64,000 nucleotides of DNA from Mumia sp. ZJ1417 (GTDB lineage: Bacteria > Actinomycetota > Actinomycetes > Propionibacteriales > Nocardioidaceae), in assembly GCF_014127285.1 (NCBI RefSeq), contig NZ_CP059901.1, positions 2,356,001 through 2,420,000 on the forward strand, written 5' to 3'. Within the stretch, counting starts at the first letter, position 1. Every line of letters starts with the position of its first letter. This document shows, piece by piece, positions 61,016 to 64,000 of the stretch. The position numbers and the translations under genes were made by a program. The notes below the pieces were generated by a model, which saw nothing but the letters and a program-made list of their open reading frames with translations, had not been told where the DNA came from and did no database searches.

Positions 61016-61342
61016 GAATGATCTGCCGCATTACGCAGCCGTTCTCAAGAGTTCGAAATCGCGATGCCGGCTTGACGGTGCGGTGGCCGCCTAATCTCCT
61101 TTCGCCCTTCGCCGAGGACGGACGCCTGCTGCCAGCACAGATCAGGGAGCCCGTCAATAGCCCTTGACGCGGATCTCGGTGTCACCGAGCGTGCCGCGGA
61201 GAAGCTGGGCAGCGATTGCGGGCCGCTCGCACATTTAGTCCCGGTGTCTCGTGGAGCGGGCGAGTATATACTGCGCTTTCGCCATCACCGGCCCGAGATC
61301 CTGCACTTCCGCTGCCGCGCCCGGCATCCAGACGACCACATG
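61016..61342. other. gene-poor gap
   Basis: I see no convincing gene here. One 26-codon minus frame (61154-61234) ends RVKGY but has no ribosome site. GAGTATATACTGC at about 61263 is AT-rich and could be a promoter element, although no start follows it at the usual distance. Confidence 0.4.
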
Positions 61343-62155
61343 TCACCATACCCGCCGGTAGTACGACGTCGTGCGATGGCAGCCCGTGCAAGGGCGTAAC
61401 CGCGATCCTGGATACGGAAGGGTCACCAGTTTGCTGCAGCTGTGGCAGCGGTAAGCCCCTGATCCCGGCGAATCACCCGACTTGAATGGGTCTTCTGTAC
61501 CCATAAAGGCACGCGCGTCGGCCTCCGAGCTGGCGGCGAGTGCCTTCACGATGGCTCCGATGGCGACCCGATGATCCGCCCAGGTCTCAGCCCTGGTCAC
61601 GGGGTCTCGCCAGCGGAGATACTCGGCTACAGACCTAGTTCGCACTGGCAACGACATAACCTCGGGGAGATCGAGGAACTTCTTAACGGCGGTACCGCTA
61701 TTATGGGCTACCGCATTTCTCATCGCATAGTTGACCTTTAGTAATCGTTTTTCCTGTGACGCTCTCTCCAGCCGGTGGAACGGTGACCCACTCGGAAAGA
61801 ACTGCTCGGCGCGAGCCACCGTGCGCCCGAACGGAAGCCAATCTAGATAGTTCTCCTCAAGCCCGAACATCTGGTCGACCGCCTCACGGTTGCTCAGAGT
61901 GACAATTGCCGCATACCCGCCGACCTCAACCCGGGCTGCCGGACTATGCAATAGCAGCAAAAAGTATTCCTCGAGGAACGTCTCGAGGCTCTTTGTTAGG
62001 GAAAGCAAAGCCGACTCGTACAGCGCACCTAAGGCAAACCGATTCAACCGACGACGCCTGTTGGCACGGTTGCCGCTAGCGAGGGTGAGATCTAGGAGAT
62101 CAGACTTTTTCTGGAAGTCGGATGCCAAGCGGGCAACCGTCGGTCTCCCAGGCAT
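61343..62155 (-). CDS. HEPN-type nuclease with C-terminal zinc ribbon
   Basis: 270 residues. The HEPN motif is in NYAMRNAVAHNS (R-x4-H near residue 145). Two helical stretches precede it (ESALLSLTKSLETFLEEYF). Residues 240-265 carry CHSC and CTGC, a zinc ribbon. This is similar to the MAE_28990-type HEPN proteins that accompany DUF262 genes. It starts 3 bp after the DUF262 stop and they form a two-gene operon. The likely activity is RNA cleavage; regulation by DUF262 is an inference. Confidence 0.75.
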   Translation of the reverse strand: MPGRPTVARLASDFQKKSDLLDLTLASGNRANRRRRLNRFALGALYESALLSLTKSLETFLEEYFLLLLHSPAARVEVGGYAAIVTLSNREAVDQMFGLEENYLDWLPFGRTVARAEQFFPSGSPFHRLERASQEKRLLKVNYAMRNAVAHNSGTAVKKFLDLPEVMSLPVRTRSVAEYLRWRDPVTRAETWADHRVAIGAIVKALAASSEADARAFMGTEDPFKSGDSPGSGAYRCHSCSKLVTLPYPGSRLRPCTGCHRTTSYYRRVW

Positions 62156-62158
62156 CGC

Positions 62159-63229
62159 CTAAGTTCCATTCACCAGGTAGAGCAGGCGGGCACGACGACT
62201 CCCCACATCGGTGGCCGCTCCTCGCGTGGCCTTCAGCACCTCCTCCGGCAGGCGGCCAGCAAGTCCCGCATGCCGGCCACCCAGCTCAAGTCGGTTCAGG
62301 TTGAACCCCTTGTCGATTTGCCTCTGGCTCTCGGGGTCGATCGGGTCACCGAACTTCGAGTCGTGCACGATAGCGAATAACACGTACAGCCATCCCTGTT
62401 TGCCAAATTTCGGGTATTTGATGGAGTCGCCACCAGGGGCCAACATCTCTTGGAGCTTCTTGAGAGTGGCCCGCACTCGACTGGCCACCTCGTCGCGTTC
62501 CGGGAAGGCGAGGTCGTGGTCCCTGTATAGGGAATCTAGAGCGCTGTTGCTTTTACCCCGCAGTCCCGTTAGGACATAGAAGACGAGCTCGCTTGTGAAC
62601 TCAACGTCTTTCATTTCGGCGATCTGATTGACCGTGAAGGCACCCCAGTTCGTCCAGTTCTCAAGGTTTTCATATGATAGCTCGTATACCAGTTGCTTCA
62701 GTTCACCATGGTAAGCGGCGTTACGAAGCTCTTGCCGGTTAAGACTTCGGCCTGTGCTGTTCATGCGCGCGAAGACCTCAAGAATTTGCTCGCGCCGGTA
62801 GCCGTTCCCTAAGACGTGAACACTGAATTCGGTATCAAGAATTCGCTGCTGAAGTCCATGAGGCAAATCCGAGAAGGCGCGTCCCGCCAGTTCACGGTTA
62901 TGCGTACCCATGAGGACGAACCCATCCCGTTCCTCATAGTCAATCAAGCACGTGCGGTCGACGTACGCAAGGACAGTTCGCAGACGTTGTTGGCCATCCA
63001 CGACACGGCGGATCGATTTAAAGGTCTTGGCGTCGGTTTGTGACTGCAGTAGCAGCAGCGGAACTGGGAAGCCCTTCACTAGAGTGTCGATGAAGTACGA
63101 CTTCGCCGACTCAGTCCACACGCTGTTCCGCTGGAAGTACGGGCGGAGGTCGAGCGTTCCGGAGCGTTGCCAGTCCAAAAAATCAGCGACGCTGTAGACC
63201 GTCTTAAGGACCGAGCGAGTGTCTGTCAT
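62159..63229 (-). CDS. DUF262-domain protein (ParB/Srx-like NTPase fold)
   Basis: 356 residues. The DUF262 motifs are clear: LDLRPYFQRNSVW, VDGQQRLRTVLA (about 77), FARMNSTGRSLNRQELRNAA. In GmrSD this domain binds NTP and recognises glucosylated DNA, but the DUF1524 HNH partner domain is absent here. A HEPN gene follows, which could be the effector. TATGCT lies 6 nt before the ATG at 63229. DNA around this gene is less GC-rich than the rest, suggesting recent acquisition. Confidence 0.82.
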   Translation of the reverse strand: MTDTRSVLKTVYSVADFLDWQRSGTLDLRPYFQRNSVWTESAKSYFIDTLVKGFPVPLLLLQSQTDAKTFKSIRRVVDGQQRLRTVLAYVDRTCLIDYEERDGFVLMGTHNRELAGRAFSDLPHGLQQRILDTEFSVHVLGNGYRREQILEVFARMNSTGRSLNRQELRNAAYHGELKQLVYELSYENLENWTNWGAFTVNQIAEMKDVEFTSELVFYVLTGLRGKSNSALDSLYRDHDLAFPERDEVASRVRATLKKLQEMLAPGGDSIKYPKFGKQGWLYVLFAIVHDSKFGDPIDPESQRQIDKGFNLNRLELGGRHAGLAGRLPEEVLKATRGAATDVGSRRARLLYLVNGT

Positions 63230-63521
63230 GGACGCAGCATAGGGGCAACCGTCCTGTCGCAGCGTCGATCCCATGCGAGAGCGGGCGTCAATGGCGCAGC
63301 TCTGAAGCGGAGACCACCGGCTCTGAGGGCCGACGTTGGCGCGGCGAGAAGTAGGCACCCTCACTCGACGTACCCACTCGCAGACAAATCGGTTCTGCCC
63401 GAATACGGGCCGCGCGGGCGCGGCACTTTCGGCGTGGGTTCGCTCCGCTTGAAGGATGAGGAAGGCGCCAGGAGGATCCAGCGGTCCCCTCGCCCAGAGT
63501 CACACGGCGCTCATTTCAACG
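63230..63521. other. divergent intergenic region
   Basis: This gap of about 290 bp lies between the divergent DUF262 and HNH-type genes. Only the DUF262 -10 box TATGCT (63236-63241) is obvious. The plus-side gene has no clear ribosome site, so its start may be leaderless or different. Confidence 0.4.
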
Positions 63522-64000
63522 ATGCCGCCAAGAGATAGACACCTCGCAATCCTCAGCCGTGCTGCGCTGGCCGGCTGGCCGAACGAGGTGACCGGCACGA
63601 TCTCGCGAATAGTCAGTCGCGTGCCACTCGCGAAACAGCTGCGAAAAGGCACGGCACCTGCCAAGCTGGGGTTTGTGACCGACCTGTCAGTCGAGCTTTT
63701 GAAGCGCGAGGCACTGATGCATGCGATCGCGGCAGAGTTTACGCAGACCGCTGTACTCACGAGCAAGTGGCTAGGGCGTGTTGATTTCGGCTTCGGCCCG
63801 GAGCGCATCAAGGACGTCGGAAAGGGGATCTGGAACCCAGCGTCGTACGCCGGAACGCTCACTATAGTGAGCGACCCCGATGGTGAGTACGACGACGGGG
63901 CGCATGGCGACTCGCTCTATCGATACGCGTACGAGAAGCGACCGGCTGGACAGGACCCACGTGGCGGGTCGAACGTCAAGCTCCGCCGAGCGATGCAACT
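63522..64000 (+). CDS. probable restriction-type HNH nuclease, 5' part only
   Basis: The plus frame from ATG 63522 stays open to the window end (159 codons). The segment GIWNPASYAGTLTIVS and DDGAHGDSLYRYAYEKRP resembles the SRA/PUA-like N-terminal domain of HNH endonucleases that sense modified DNA. The nuclease domain would lie beyond the window. The family call is by memory of similar sequences and is moderate. It is divergent from the DUF262-HEPN pair and may belong to the same defence module. Confidence 0.6.
   Translation, partial: MPPRDRHLAILSRAALAGWPNEVTGTISRIVSRVPLAKQLRKGTAPAKLGFVTDLSVELLKREALMHAIAAEFTQTAVLTSKWLGRVDFGFGPERIKDVGKGIWNPASYAGTLTIVSDPDGEYDDGAHGDSLYRYAYEKRPAGQDPRGGSNVKLRRAMQ

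Noticed and set aside
61154-61234. 26-codon minus frame ending RVKGY
   Set aside because: No ribosome site, promoter or recognisable domain; it lies at a broken junction next to the duplicated RpiR piece.
62159-63229. Calling the DUF262 protein a GmrSD restriction enzyme
   Set aside because: The DUF1524 HNH half is missing and the downstream partner is HEPN, so the standard GmrSD label would mislead.
1-64000. Mobile element ends, integrase, tRNA attachment site or CRISPR array around the defence island
   Set aside because: I looked for transposase or integrase motifs, tRNA genes and repeat-spacer arrays and recognised none in the window.

Overview
The window looks like chromosome of a high-GC actinobacterium. 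Codons have a strong G/C third position, GTG and TTG starts are common, and many genes appear leaderless, with a TANNNT box 6-7 nt before the start codon. Sunset-domain, DUF2510, HAAS/PadR and CGNR proteins fit this. A Nocardioides/Aeromicrobium-like (Propionibacteriales) host is my inference. No tRNA, rRNA, CRISPR array, integrase or transposase was recognised.

Layout. 0.1-6.9 kb (minus): a tightly overlapping polyamine operon (binding lipoprotein, two permeases, ATPase, FAD-dependent amine oxidase, aminobutyraldehyde dehydrogenase) that imports and degrades putrescine-type amines. 7.1-11.4 kb (plus): a divergent operon of TetR regulator, GT1 glycosyltransferase, glucosamine-kinase-like enzyme and SIS isomerase/deaminase, probably amino-sugar metabolism. 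11.4-16.1 kb: a giant secreted GH78 rhamnosidase. 16.3-22.8 kb: housekeeping and accessory genes, including a cysteine-free HesB-like protein, a phosphotransferase, a VOC protein, a DHA2 exporter whose Shine-Dalgarno lies in a large inverted repeat, a divinyl-reductase-like SDR, and a VapBC pair behind a protein with a DNA-binding-like tail. 22.9-26.0 kb: a secreted M14 carboxypeptidase. 26.0-32.2 kb: two large divergent SNF2 helicases, the second with a DrmD-like architecture. 32.3-38.9 kb: a PadR/HAAS pair, a sunset-domain protein, PPK2, a DUF4143 ATPase, and a Ser/Thr kinase divergent from an ECF sigma factor.

38.9-42.8 kb holds an unusual two-gene operon: an 871-residue LamG/proline-rich protein translationally coupled to an HNH-type nuclease whose tail resembles eukaryotic acidic and nuclear-localisation sequence. 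This is the strongest candidate for an undescribed system. 42.9-44.5 kb is HipBA, followed by a frameshifted remnant. 45.0-52.8 kb holds a lipoprotein, an acetyltransferase, a trypsin-fold protease fused to a six-repeat propeller, a cupin, a GH-like enzyme with an RpiR regulator, and a CGNR regulator.

53.3-64.0 kb resembles a defence island with lower-GC patches: Phd/PIN, a frameshifted exonuclease-BRCT gene, MntA/HepT (HepT frameshifted), an EVE-like/HNH nuclease, a MazG-like enzyme, a nuclease-helicase (DUF2075), a DUF262/HEPN pair, and the start of a further HNH-type gene running off the end. Partial, decayed copies of the 50.8-52.2 kb region occur at 53.0 and 60.5 kb, showing past duplication within the island.
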